A model generated the notes under the pieces. That model ran no database searches. It was not told the DNA's origin and was given only the letters and a program-made list of their open reading frames with translations. Both the position numbers and the translations under genes were made by a program. Shown here in pieces: positions 31,536-43,263 of a stretch of 64,000 nucleotides of DNA. Location of the stretch: NCBI GenBank assembly GCA_013399855.1, contig VXAY01002819.1:206692-270691 (forward strand). The letters are read 5' to 3'. How positions within the stretch are numbered: position 1 is the stretch's first letter; each line of letters opens with the position of its first letter. The DNA is from Oxyruncus cristatus. Its lineage: Eukaryota; Chordata; Aves; Passeriformes; Cotingidae.

Positions 31536-31857
31536 AATCGTCTCCCTGATATACGTGTTTCAACACCAATTATCCAAGCCTCATTTGCTCTAGACTCACA
31601 AGACCATGTCCCATGACATCTACTAATTGCATTAAAGATCTCTCATTATCCTAATTCTACCAGATGCGGGGTTGGAGTGGCTCAGGCCCAGGTTTTCAGG
31701 GGGGCACATGTGTGTGAGCAGGTGGGGCAGAGCGTGCATCACACGGCAGGCGGGGCACTCACAGCCACGGCTGGCAGCAGTGGTCTGTTCCTCCCAGGCC
31801 CGTGTGCCCGTTTATTCACAGCTGGGTTGTGGCTGCTCCCTTGGGCAGGATGTGACG

Positions 31858-31975
31858 GTTGGCTCGGAGCAGCTCGGCGGTGCCGTGCCCGTGGCCCCTG
31901 CGGTGTCGGGCACCGTGATGGGAGCGGTGCTGCCAGCACTCTGCACCATACGCCGCCAAGCACGAGCCCACTCCC
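31858..31975. promoter_or_regulatory. CpG-dense patch
   Basis: About 14 CpG dinucleotides fall in roughly 115 bp, including GGCTCGGAGCAGCTCGGCGG and ATACGCCGCC, against a CpG-poor background. It could be a small regulatory CpG island or an unrecognised exon. A plus-strand frame is open across it but ends soon after in an AT-rich stretch, and the preceding acceptor-like sequence is weak. Confidence 0.3.
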
Positions 31976-32060
31976 TCCTCTGTGCCAGATACTTATTGTT
32001 CCTGCTTTGAACTTATGCAGAGCGAGGTTTGCCAAGGCTCCAACATGAATCATTAATTAA

Positions 32061-32168
32061 TTCCTTTTTTTTTGGTGTTTTTTTTGTTGTTGTTGTTGTT
32101 ATGGGTTTTTTTGTGTTTTTGGTTTTGTGTTTTGTTTTGTTTTCCTTTGTGTGCGTGTTCTTTTGCTT
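32061..32168. repeat. T-rich / (GTT)n low-complexity tract
   Basis: This is about 108 bases of T with scattered G, including five GTT units near 32085-32100 and TTTTG units after it. The minus strand is correspondingly A/C-rich. It could be the decayed poly(A) end of an insertion on the minus strand, but no element was recognised beside it. Confidence 0.8.
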
Positions 32169-35100
32169 TGATAATTGGAACTAAGGAGGGGGAGGCGCTG
32201 TAGGGACAGAGCAGAGGTGCATTTGGGACCATTGCACTATCCACAGTCAGGAGGGTGCTATGGGTGCCCTGCTTGTTCTGGCTTCTTGGGCTGGGCTGTA
32301 GTTGCTGCCAGCGGCTATGGGCACCCAGATTCCTGCCCCTCAGCCTCAGCCTTCGTCCTACCTCTTGGACCGTGTGTTAGCAAACATACCCACCTCTGGC
32401 TGTGAGCACCCCTCTGCCCTTGCCATCCTCTTCCTGCACCCTGTGGCATGGCTGGGTCTCCTCTGGTTTTCACAGTGCTGGGGGTGCCCTTTGCCAAGAG
32501 CTTCGTTGGATGCAGGAACCCTGAGGCTGAGCAACAGTATGGAATTGCGTTGCTTCCTTTGGAAACATCATTCCCTGACAAGGAAGTGCTGGTGGAGGCA
32601 GCAAGCTCAGCAGGGAACCAAGGAAAGGTTTGGAAAGGAAAAGGCAGATTAAAAGGACAGAAATGGCTTGTTAAAAGAGAAAAATACATTTTAATTTAGT
32701 GGGGCAGCCTCAGGATTGCAGGAGGAGCCGAGGAGGGCAGTGAGATCTGCCTGGAGGCTGACAACCCAACTTCTTGTACGCTGTGTACTCCAGTTCCTGG
32801 CCATCCCTTGGGCTCCTTGCCGCAGTATTCCAGGGCCGTGTCAGACTGGGGAGCCCCAGGTGGGTTGGTCTCATGGTGCTGAAGAGAGGGACCAGTGCTG
32901 ACCATAGCCACAGAGGGAAGGCTGGGACAGCAAGCTCTGTTTCCATACCCCAGAGCTCAGGGACCGCAGGAATGGGTTTGCAGTGATGCCCAGGCCCTTG
33001 ATGAGCTCTTGCCATTTCCACCCTCTTGCTGGTTTAATAACTTGTTCCTTATGGACATTTTTATTCCAAACACAGGGAAAATGCCAGCACGGTAATTGCA
33101 GTACATGTGAAGCAAGGCACTGTGCCATATCCTCTAGATCATTTCCTTCCCCCTTTCCCCAGCTTGTAAGGCCCAGGTGGAAGTGAGCAGTGCCTTGGCT
33201 GGAGAGTGGGATACAGGGACCCACATGTGCTGTGGAGCTGCCACCGATAGGTGGGTGGCACACGGGTACCGTCCCCTCCTCTGCTGTGACTCGTGGGGCA
33301 CAGCAGGGCTGGGAATAACACCAGGTCTAATTGCTCTGCTAACAGCTAGACCCACTGCCTCCAGGAACACTTACATCTGCAAATATCTTGTGGTTTCTAA
33401 TACCATCAGAAATCCCTCTTGCTCTCATGTTTACCAGCATGCAATTGCAACCCCTTGATGTCTGCGTAACAGCCTTCCATCTCTTGGCTCCCCACAAAGA
33501 GTGACAGAGCTATAACAATCTGGAAGGAGGCAAACAAGAAGCAAAAACCCACTGGGATCCGGGGAAAAATCTGTGTCCTGCAGGATGTAAATCAAAAATA
33601 GAAGTGCTTTTCCCTCCCTCCACCCCAAAAGCATTAGATAAACACATGATGTTGGAAATACGGAATTTTGCAAAGCCATGGTAGCCACCTTTTCTTGTGC
33701 AGTAAGCCAAAAAATGTTTACTGCATCAACAGAGCAGAAGCTCAAATGTTGTAAAATGATAGTGCTGGGGAGCCATCTGCTTATTGACTGAAGTCTGGAG
33801 CATGGGCTTTCTGCTCCCGTGTCTTAGAGATGGGTGTGCCCACGTGTGTGCCAAGGATGCACACTGAATGTGTGCTGCCAGCAGGGTTACTTATGCCCAG
33901 GGCTTGGTCCTTCATGCTTGGAGAGACCTCGGGGTGCTGTCGGGTTGTGTCAGGATGGGCCGTGGCGTGGTGGCTGGAGATGGCAGGCACCGGCAGTGCA
34001 GGAGGAGGGTCACAAAGCAGGTGATAGAAAAGCAAACATGGGGCAAACAAGCAGCCCCATGAGCTTAGGGGCTCTCAGGATGGCTTTGGAGGGAGATTTC
34101 ACTGCCACAGCACCGACAAGGCGCACATCAGAGGGCTCAGCACAGGCTTTTAATGGATTCGCATCCGCTGAGATCTGCATGCATCCTGGGCTCCTCCTGC
34201 TGAGGTCTCTGAGCCATGCCAGCACATGTTTGCCTGGAGTTAAGTGGGGGATTATGCATGTCTGAACGGTTGGCATTGAACTCCTAAACTCTGGAAATCA
34301 AATTGTGCCCTGCAGAACGGCTGTCCCGCTCCCGCCGAGGTCAGGGGGATTTGTGGCTGCCTGTAAGAGAGTCAAATCTGTTTTTCCTTCTCGTGCTGAA
34401 GGTTGTGCCACAGTGCCCTCAGCATCTGGCTAATCCAGCCGGTGCCCTTCACCCACACACAGACCTGCACATCGCCAGTGTGTGCTGAGGCCATGGTGTC
34501 CTTGGTATCCCAGCCCACACAGGGGAGCAGCAGAGACCCCCTGGATACCCATCAGTGTGACAGCCTGGCTGTGAGAATCAGTCCGCAAGTCTCCAGGGCA
34601 GTGAATTTGGTCTGTAAGCATTGCTTTGATGACAGGAGTGGTGAAATAACACCCAGGGGATAGAAGGAATACCAAAATTATGATATTGCCCTTTGGAATT
34701 ATTTCACGGTCAATGTAGCTTTCCGTGTCCTCACGGTGATATTTTACCCAGCCATTGCTCAGTGGATCCCTGTCTTATATTAATCCATTTCTGTTGATGC
34801 ACAGAATGAAATGCTATATTCCCCCCAGCCCTCCTGCTGTCCATTTTCTTTCCAAGTAGCAAGCTACCACCGCTCAGGCAGCGGTGCTTGCCTGCTGCTG
34901 GGAATTCTGATCGGCTGTTGCGGAGCAGGAACGGGGTACAGACTCGTTCATCCACCTGCTCTCTCCCAAGCTGCTCTTGTATTATTGATAACTCAGGGCT
35001 GAGTGATTTATTTTAATTCCTTATGATTGCTGCTATGATTAAAGGATGTGCCGGGTTGTACGTAGAGTGGTAGTGATTAGGCCCTACAAAGCCATGGCAG

Positions 35101-35422
35101 AGATAACATGCAGGGCGTAGCTCAGTGAGGCTGATAGATAAGACAGGACTGGTTTTCCCATGCAGGTCTTTGTCCCAGACCCGCAGGGGGATTTTGGTGT
35201 CTCCATTCCCTCAGTTTCAGTTGTGGTGTGTCTGGGTCCCGGCCTTGAGTTCAACGCTGGGGTGTCCCCACGCCCTGGGATTGTTTGCTCCGAGCCTGGC
35301 AGGAGCGAGTGGCTGTGCCTGGGCATCCAGAAACAGAACAAAACTTTACTGTCACTTGTTTTTTCCAACCTGTCCCATTTTTAATAGAATTATGAACTTT
35401 GGGCTAGAGTTATAAAGGTGTT
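32169..35422. other. Non-coding DNA, no gene recognised
   Basis: No gene was recognised. AT-rich patches at 33350-33450, 33560-33740 and 34660-35060 stand out and may be conserved non-coding DNA. Open frames elsewhere overlap on both strands without any family motif. Confidence 0.55.
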
Positions 35423-35485
35423 ACAGAACATCACAGAGCATCCTGACTTGAAAGGGATCTCCAAGTATCATTGAATCCAATTATC
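35423..35485 (-). mobile_element. Probable degenerate CR1 3' stub
   Basis: The plus-strand order ACAGAACATCACAGAG, then GAAAGGGATCTCCAAG, ATCATTGAATCCAA follows the start of minus-oriented CR1 copies (octamer-like end, then GGAAAGGGA...CAAG...ATCA...AGTCCAA). It is short and diverged. Confidence 0.45.
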
Positions 35486-35580
35486 TTAGGTACTTAGGCA
35501 CCTAAGGATGGAGAGAGAAGCTGAGGAAGATTAGGTGTCTACACCCTCCTCACTTGCCCCATAGACACCTACCTGCATTT
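35485..35580. repeat. Palindromic segment with TTAGG/CCTAA motifs
   Basis: Two inverted repeats are visible: CTTAGGT at 35485-35491 with ACCTAAG at 35500-35506, and TAGGTGTCTA at 35532-35541 with a perfect complement TAGACACCTA at 35562-35571. The arrangement suggests a decayed inverted-repeat element, but no family can be named with confidence. Confidence 0.45.
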
Positions 35581-35734
35581 TAAATGTCACAATATCTAGC
35601 CATTAGGGCCAGGTAAAACTAATTGTGTGAGTAATTCTGTTGACTTAGTTATTCCTGTAAACATTGGTAGGATCAGCCCTCCTATTCCTCAACAGAAAAC
35701 ACTTCCCAGCATAAAATACAAACAAATTGCTCTT

Positions 35735-36100
35735 CATATCATAACATTTTAAAATAAAAATATCAATAAGGAGCTAAGTGTAAACTGCATTTTAGATTCA
35801 ACAGATTATTCAGCAGAAAACGTAAAAACAATGAAGCTCCTCTGAGGATGATAATCATCAGCGCACACAGACGTATTGCTTTTTCAAATCACAAAATCTC
35901 AATACCCAAGATCAGTAGAAAACTAAGTAGAAAATGCTTTTTATAGGATTCAAATTCCAATTAAATTAGAGAAGATTATTCAACAAGAAAGCCTACAAAA
36001 TGAAGTCTCAGTTTATGTATTGGAAAGCAAAATGCAAATATGTTGCTTTCCGGCTCGCAGGGTTTCAAACCAAAAGACAAACTTACTTTAAGTAAAAATT
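35735..36100. repeat. Old imperfect tandem duplication, AT-rich
   Basis: Segments near 35775-35850 and 35920-36000 share, in the same order, CTAAGT...ATTCAA, then AGATTATTCA(G/A)CA, then a run ending in ATGAAG. The spacing is about 150-165 bp. This looks like a diverged tandem duplication or two copies of one old repeat. Confidence 0.4.
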
Positions 36101-38375
36101 GTTTAATTCAAATTCTGGGGGAATCGACTCAAGTAACTGATCCTCAACTGAATTATTCAGCTTTTTTATCAACAGACTTATTTCTTCCCTCTTTATTCTT
36201 AATTTGCCTATTCATAAATCCCACTGCTTTGTCAGTCATAAGAAATACTTTCCAGTGGCTTTGACAAAGCAAAAATTAGCAGGGAAGGGAACTGGCACAT
36301 GAACGCCTCACTGCAGAATACTTCCTTGCAGCGTAAGGCATTTTTCTCTTCCTGGAGCTTTAATGCCAGCAGAAATCAATGCGATATCTCGGCTCACCCT
36401 CCTGCACGGTGCTTTGCTGCAGGGCTTCAACCAGGCCTCGGTCCTCTGTGGTGCCAGAATTGGACCCACAGTCCCTGGCAGCTGGGCCGGGGCATCCCGA
36501 ACCCGCTGCTCTACCCACGGTCCCTGCAGCATCCCCAGGGGAAGAGCTTTGCTTACAGCAGCTCTGCGTTGGGCTGAAAGATCCTGTGGGGCAGAAGATC
36601 GTGCTCTTCAGTCAACAGCTTTGTTACTCCGTTTACTTTGCTCTTAACAAATGGTATCTTCTTTCCAGCCTGGAATTGCCTGGCTTTGTCTTGGAGTCGT
36701 TGGATCTCGTTATGTGAGCTTGTGTGGGTCATGGGGGTTTCTGGGGGAAACACTGGTGATCATAAATCTTTCCTTTTGATCTGCAAACATCAATCTCTGC
36801 TGATCTGAAGAAGGTTACAGCAAGAGTTTGAGTCAGAGCGGTAGAACTAGATGAAAATCTTATTTTTGTAGTTTTACTAGGAATTGAGAAATACTTTAAC
36901 AGGGAGATTAAATGTGTCTTTAAACATAGAACTTCAAAAGAAGAAAGGTATTTGTTCAACCTACACACTGGAGGAGTTGTAGGACCTTAGAAACAATTTG
37001 TAAAACCTCGTTAGGTAGGAGAAGGCTCTGCAAATCCATTCAGCTTTCTCAAAGAACTTCGAACCTTCCTCCTCCCTCCAGTCTGCAGCGATTTGCTGCT
37101 GTGTCTGTAGAGCAGTAACCTGCCTGCAGGCACCATTAACCATTGAGCTGCATCCTGGGACCCTGGGGATGTGGTGTGGGATATAAAAGCAGGCAGGGTC
37201 CCTCCTTGTAACTACTTCTGATTCTCCCAGTTTCCCCCAGGCAACAGGGACACCGTGAGGCTCATGTTAGCGGGAGGAATGGAAGGAGCAGTGGAGGCCT
37301 TAGGTCAGAGGTGGGACTTCGGGGATGACATGTGGTCTTCCTTCTGCTCTGGAAACATCACCTCGTGTCTCTGCTGCAAAGTGGCTTCTTGTCCTCGTCC
37401 CCTTGTTTTGAGGTGCCACAGAAGCAGCACTGTGATGCTATTGCTGTTTTCCCCTCTCTCTTGAGCAGGCTGGGAGAGGACACCAAGGGGCTGGGGGCAG
37501 TTGCCAGAGAAGCACTAATGGGGTGACAGCTTGGACGCAACGTCCTTGCACCCTGCTACTGGGAACATGCCACCCAGCCCTGTCCAGCCCTGCTCCGAGT
37601 GCTCAGTGTGCTGCAGGCTTTTGCCTCCTGGGATGTGAGAGGGGCACTGGAGATTTTGGAAGCAGCTCGGAGAGCAGCTGGGGCTTCTGGCATCTGGGAA
37701 GCTATTGAAGATGGGCTTACATGTTTTAGAGGCACTTGGACATGCTGGTGCTGAAAAAGGAATGTCCCTCCACCTTTCCTCTCCCTTATTTCCTGCACTG
37801 GGGTGAGAGTTCCCCACCTTTTGATACTCCAGCTGTGAGTGAGACTCCCTGCACAAGGGCTCTGGGGAATGGCACAGCTCCAGGGCTCTCCTAGCTGTTT
37901 CCCTTCCTTGTGATGATGTTTCCCAGTGGGCTGGCAAGGCAGCCTTGGCTCCTCTCATGGAGCAGACCCTGTTGCTAATGCTGCTGCTTAACACTGCCTT
38001 CACGCTGCCCAAGCTGCCTTCTGTCTGGTGGCAGAGGATGTAGATTTTGGGGGAGAAAGTCTCCTATCACCCTCCTTCCAGATTTCGATGTCCACCTGAC
38101 ATGTAGAGGGTGGCAGCAGAATGAAACCCCAGCCTGTGTCCTCTTCCCCACGTGAACCTCTGCCTTGTCCCCAGGAGGGAAGAGCTGAAGAGCTGTTATG
38201 GGTGCCACACAGCAGAGGGGCTGGTATTCTTCCAGGATGGAGCTTTATCAAACCCTCAGCCCTGCTGAGATGGCAGCTTTTAGGTTCTGCCTTGGGCACA
38301 ACTAGGAGACAGTTCAACTTCTGCTGGAAGAAAGGGACAAAACAGAGGATAGGGGCTGCCCATGCTCTGGGAAGC
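36101..38375. other. Non-coding DNA, no gene recognised
   Basis: No gene was recognised. The left end is AT-rich and may continue the old repeat mosaic. The rest is GC-rich sequence with overlapping open frames on both strands and no motif. Confidence 0.55.
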
Positions 38376-38430
38376 TGGGGAGGGAGGGAGCGGGAGGGAG
38401 AGGGAAAGGGAGGAGAGATAAAAGGAGGGG
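38376..38430 (+). repeat. GGGA-rich purine tract
   Basis: Repeated GGGA and GGAG units with at least five runs of three or more G give the plus strand G-quadruplex potential. A similar, shorter purine tract lies at 38696-38742. Confidence 0.75.
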
Positions 38431-41400
38431 ATGCAGAGTGGCAGAGGATTGCTCCCTCCATCTTGTTGCCCATTAGTGTGGCTGGAACAGCCCACAGTGT
38501 CCCCTCCCTGCACAGGGTTTCCTGCACAGCTCTTCTCTCCACCAGGAGGGAATGAGAAAGCAATGTCAAATATATGTTTGAAATGTCAACAGAAGGGCCC
38601 TGCGAGATTGACTGCAGTCTTGTGAAATATTTAATTCTTTCTCTCCTTATGAAGAGAGATACTATTCTGGTTGAAAGATTTATGCAGACGGAGCAGGGCA
38701 AGGGAGGAGGGGGAGAGAAGCAGGCAGGGAGAGGGAGGGATGGGTTGGCTCCCTCTTTCGCTATACCCTTAACAGGGTGCCTGTTTGATCTGCCTGCCTA
38801 TTACTCATCATGGGAAATGTTGGCTGTTGCTTCATTATCTCAGCCTCCTTTATTTCTATCAGCGTATTTTCCCTTTCTGCTGCCTTCGTTTTTGTACAGA
38901 TGTCTATTGCAAAGCACCTGCCCACCTACCCTCCTGCTCCTCAGCCCCGAACAGCCCCAGCACTCAAGGCAGGGGAGGTCTGGATGTCTGCAGACAGGCT
39001 CACCTGGAGCCCCCTGGGCAGCCGAGCTTCTGTTGTAATGGCAATAATAGCAATAATCCATCTGAGGGCCTGTGAGAGAACTGGCTCAGGAAGCAACTTC
39101 CCAACCCTGCAATTCCAGAGACAGAAAGGAAGTAAGTTCCCACCAGCGACACGAACAGAGATGTAAAATTCCAATAGCACTAAAAGGAAAAAAAAAAAAA
39201 TCTCGAAAAACCTCCTTTTGATTCCACTGAATAAGGGGTTTTTTTATATACTTTCATTTTTATGTTGCTTTTCATTTCTAGTTCTTTTTTGCAAACTATA
39301 AATTACCTTAGATTTATTAACCTAAAAATTGATTTTCTTTCATTTCAAATGTGTCAAAAACGGGGCATTTTGACCTTCTGAGGCTTTTTCCAGGATTTTT
39401 GTGAAGTGGGTAGTTTGTCACAATGGGTCCTTTTCTGGGAGGCTTTGAATTTCAACAAACTGGTATTTACTGCTAAAAACACAGTGAGCTGACAAATTCC
39501 CAAACCAGCTCTATTCAGGCAGTGTCTGGGATTTCAGGTTTCCAGAGCAGAGTGGAGCAAGATTTTGGTACATGACAAGGAGCCTTCACACCCTGGGTGG
39601 GGATACATCCCAAGAATAGGTGCCTCTCAGACTTTTCCAGGTCTCTGTGCAGAGACCTGGAACTGAAAATGGTGCCAGAGTCCCCCGGGGCTCCCATGTC
39701 CCTGCTGTGCTCTGCACTGGGCAGAGCATCTCCATGACTCCCCTTGCACCTCCCCGCTGAAATCACAAATACTGGCATCACTGGCATCCATGCTGTTGGT
39801 CTCACTGCAGCGTTAAACCTTGATAAATGCATTTAATATTTGATTGGTCTTTAGAAAACATAAATAGGCAGGATGCTAAATGCAACTCCTCGGGCAGAAT
39901 AAGGTGAGTAAAGTATGCAACCCAGTGACTGGTGGCTTCTGCAAAATGCACTTAGTATGGTTTGAAACCAAAGCTTGGGAGATACTTCCTGCTCTCATTT
40001 TTCAGGCAGAGTTTACAGGGTGCTCGGACACGGGACTTGCGCTTTGGAAGTGAGACGTGGGCCTTTGTTACACACCGTCCACCGCGTCTGCTGACGAGGT
40101 CATTGGAGGTTCTCCTTCTCCAACCTCTGCTGGTGGCCTCAACCAAGAAGGACCTGGGAGTTCCAGACATTAAAAACTGCTTCCTGAGGGTCCAGCAGGT
40201 TTTGTGCCATTTTCTGTAGGGGAAAAAAAGCACTGGGAAGTTGAAATTGGAATGAGGCTATGGAACCGAATTAGGGGTCTGAGTCCCAGGGCTGTTCCTT
40301 CAGCCACACTGCAGCAGTACGAAGTTGCATCTGCTCAGGATTTTGCAGGATTTGCCCACAAATTCCCACCTTCAGCTCTGCCAGGTTTTCAAGGGACTTC
40401 AGCTCCAGCACCACATACCCTGGAGTCAATTTGTGCCTTGGGAAGTCAATTCCACTGCCCAGAGACATGAGATCATGATCCAGAGCTTGGGCCTGGCTAC
40501 GAGCGAGTTATGGACTCTAAAGTGGATGTATGGGCAGATAACCCTTGGGAAAACTAAAACAAACAAAAAAACCCCTCTGCTCAAACATCTTTTGAAGTTC
40601 ACAGGAAGTTGAACTGGTTGTGCCGAGGGAAAATTTAGGTTTTTGGGTAATCTGGAGCTCAGTCATTCCCCCTAACCAGCAGTCCTCACAGGGGAGGTGG
40701 CAGTGGTATGAAGAGCATCCTCCCCTCCATCTCCAGCACACTCGTCTGACTCCTTCAGTGTCGCCAGCACAAGTGGTGGGTGAACCTCCACGCGTTTGCA
40801 GGCTGATTTTTCAATCAGAGGAGCACTTCAGCTGCCCAGAGATCAGGTACTTGTCTCTCCGATGCCACTCCAGCGCGAACAAGTGGGCTGGAGATCCCAA
40901 GGGAGGAAGCTTTGCTATGGAGTTGCCAGTGCCTGAGGCTTGTGGGCTGGGGGTGGCACGAAAATAGCCACTCTTGCAGCTCGGCTCCCTGTTCACCCAC
41001 AGCAGCGTCTGAGCCACCATCAGCTGCTTCTAAATATGGAGCAGTGCTGCAGGCCTTCGGCAGCAGTGCCGGGGAGCTGCCGCTAAATGCTCTGGAATAA
41101 TGATCCCGCTGCTCGGCAGCCCTGGAAGAGCACAGGCAAGAGGAGGGAGCGGAAGCAGCAGCAACAGCAGTAATAACCAAGGAGCGATCCAGCAGGGAAG
41201 GGTTTTGATCTGAGGGCTGGCTGACAGGTCTGCTGGGGCTTTTCCTGTGCAGATTGCGAGAGGGACCTGGGATTTGTTGGGGGGGAGCTCAGAGGCAGGA
41301 GCTATGCCTCACCCACATGGCATCCAGCCCACTGCAGCCGTGTTCCATGTGCAGCAGGGACATCCCTGCATGGGGAAAACCTTCTGCTCTTCCTCTCTCC

Positions 41401-43225
41401 AGACGGAGCGGGCGGGGGTGGCTGCAAGTCTGGATCAGCCAGATCTCACAGCCATGCCATGTCGTGCAGGCAGTCCCTGCCTACCCTCTCCCTGCTGCCT
41501 GCCCTGGACCGAGCTGGCTGCCACCCTGTGCCGACCACCAGAGCAGCGTTTCTCAACCAGGAAACACACATACTGGTCCTTCTCCTCTCATGAAACTCCT
41601 CAAAACCCACCCAAAGCAAGATATAAGAGGCCACCATAGTCCTGCAGGAGCTGGAAGCATCTGACTCTCTGCATTTTCCTTTCTATTTTTCCTCCTTCCT
41701 TCACTTTTATTCTCCCTCCTCTGCAGAACATTTTGGAGGCTCTGCACTCCGTGCTAGCCTATTATCCACAGAACCTCCTATCTCCCTGCTTCAGGATGCT
41801 GCCTGGATCCGACCAATTACCAGCTCCCTTGATGTATAACACCATAAAACCCTTAACCTCATTATAGAAAATTTCTTTTGAATGGCCTTTAAAAACCATC
41901 TCATTACACAGGAAGAACTGTAATTACCTTTAACGAGACTGAGATATTGTGTGAGCAAGTGCGTTTGGGCTGTCAAAACAGGAGCGGTGGGAGATCATCT
42001 CCAGTGGTTTTGCCACAAGGGCAAACACTTTGTGATTCCCTCCCCTGCACCGGTCCTCATCCCAGCCCTCCTCCTGCCCCTCGCTCCTCCCTACTCCACG
42101 TCTTTGCTGGGCAAACACAGCTCCTGACGTGGCTCTGCTTTCCAAGGAGAAGCTCATCTCCCCCAGGACTCATCCCTGGTGCTCCCGGTCTCTCTGGTCT
42201 GAGCAGGTCTCCGGCGGAGCCCGGCCCTGCACAGACGACTCGTGGTGGATGCTGCTCGAGGGCTGCTGCAGTCCCTGCACTCAGAGCTGGCCTTGGCCAA
42301 GCGGAGCCAAGAAGGTGATGATGTGGTTCCTGGGACGTGCCACTGCCGCCGCTGAGGGATGACACCTTTCCCAAGCAAAGCCCTCGGATGTAACAGGGCG
42401 GGCTGAGTGCCAGTTTTCCTGCACTGCCTTCCAGTGAGGAATTAAAACGCCCTTTCTGTAGGGCAAACCCCTGTCTCTGCTCCTTCCGGTTGTGGCCTCT
42501 GCTGAGCTGAAGGGCAGAGGTCCATCCCTACAGCCTGTTAGGATTTGGCTCTTTGCTGCCATGGTACAGCTCATCCCTGGAAGGGGCCTGGAGGGGTTTT
42601 TTCCTTTCTGCATGCACGTGACTCAAATGAAAATGTTTTTTTTCCAAACAAAAATTTTTGCATCCCATCTGTCACTGATGTCAAGGCACTCCTTTGCACA
42701 GATCCAGTTTTTTAGAAGAAAAAAAATAAAAATCTTACATTACTTTAGAAAAATCTGAGTATGTGTAGCCAGAGCTCTGACATATTCAATTTCTTGGGAA
42801 GGAGCTGTTGCAGTGTTAGCCTTGGTGTTCATCCCGAGGGGCTCCCTCACTCTTGCCCTCACTAGAGGACTCTGCCCCTTCCTTCCTGCTCTCTCCTAGG
42901 GTGTTTCTGGCTGTTGCTTCTTTATTTCTCCCCTTTACTGTTTCTACCTCTGGGTTGGGGTCTTTTTTGGGTGTGTTTTCCTATTGACAAAGAAGCTCAG
43001 GTTGGACACTGGGAGCACAGCTGCCCTGAGTCAAACTAATTGCTAACAGCCCTTATTGCTCTAATCACCAGCACCTGCCCCCCACCCTCCCCACCACTGC
43101 TCAGAGCCATATTTAAGCTCAGGGCTGTCCCACTCTTCTTTTCTGAGCTCCAGCGTGGGTGGCTGTCTCCTTGTGCTCCAGCCTGTGGACTACTGGACTT
43201 GGTTTGTTGCTGTGGGTGGACCTGG
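38431..43225. other. Non-coding DNA, no gene recognised
   Basis: No gene was accepted. Candidate regulatory AT-rich sequence lies at 38560-38700 and 41820-41960. At 40030-40100 about nine CpGs occur in 80 bp within frames open on both strands, after a good acceptor-like pyrimidine tract ending near 40006, but no consensus donor follows. AT-rich runs at 39200-39490 may be an old repeat. Confidence 0.5.
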
Positions 43226-43263
43226 CTGCAATATCCATCTCTGCCTGCAATATCTGTCTCTGC
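43226..43263. repeat. 19-bp tandem duplication
   Basis: CTGCAATATCCATCTCTGC at 43226-43244 is followed directly by CTGCAATATCTGTCTCTGC, differing at two positions. Confidence 0.75.

Noticed and set aside
38000..38701. 233-codon minus-strand open frame
   Set aside because: Its central Pro/Ser-rich part is simply the complement of the GGGA tract. No domain was recognised.
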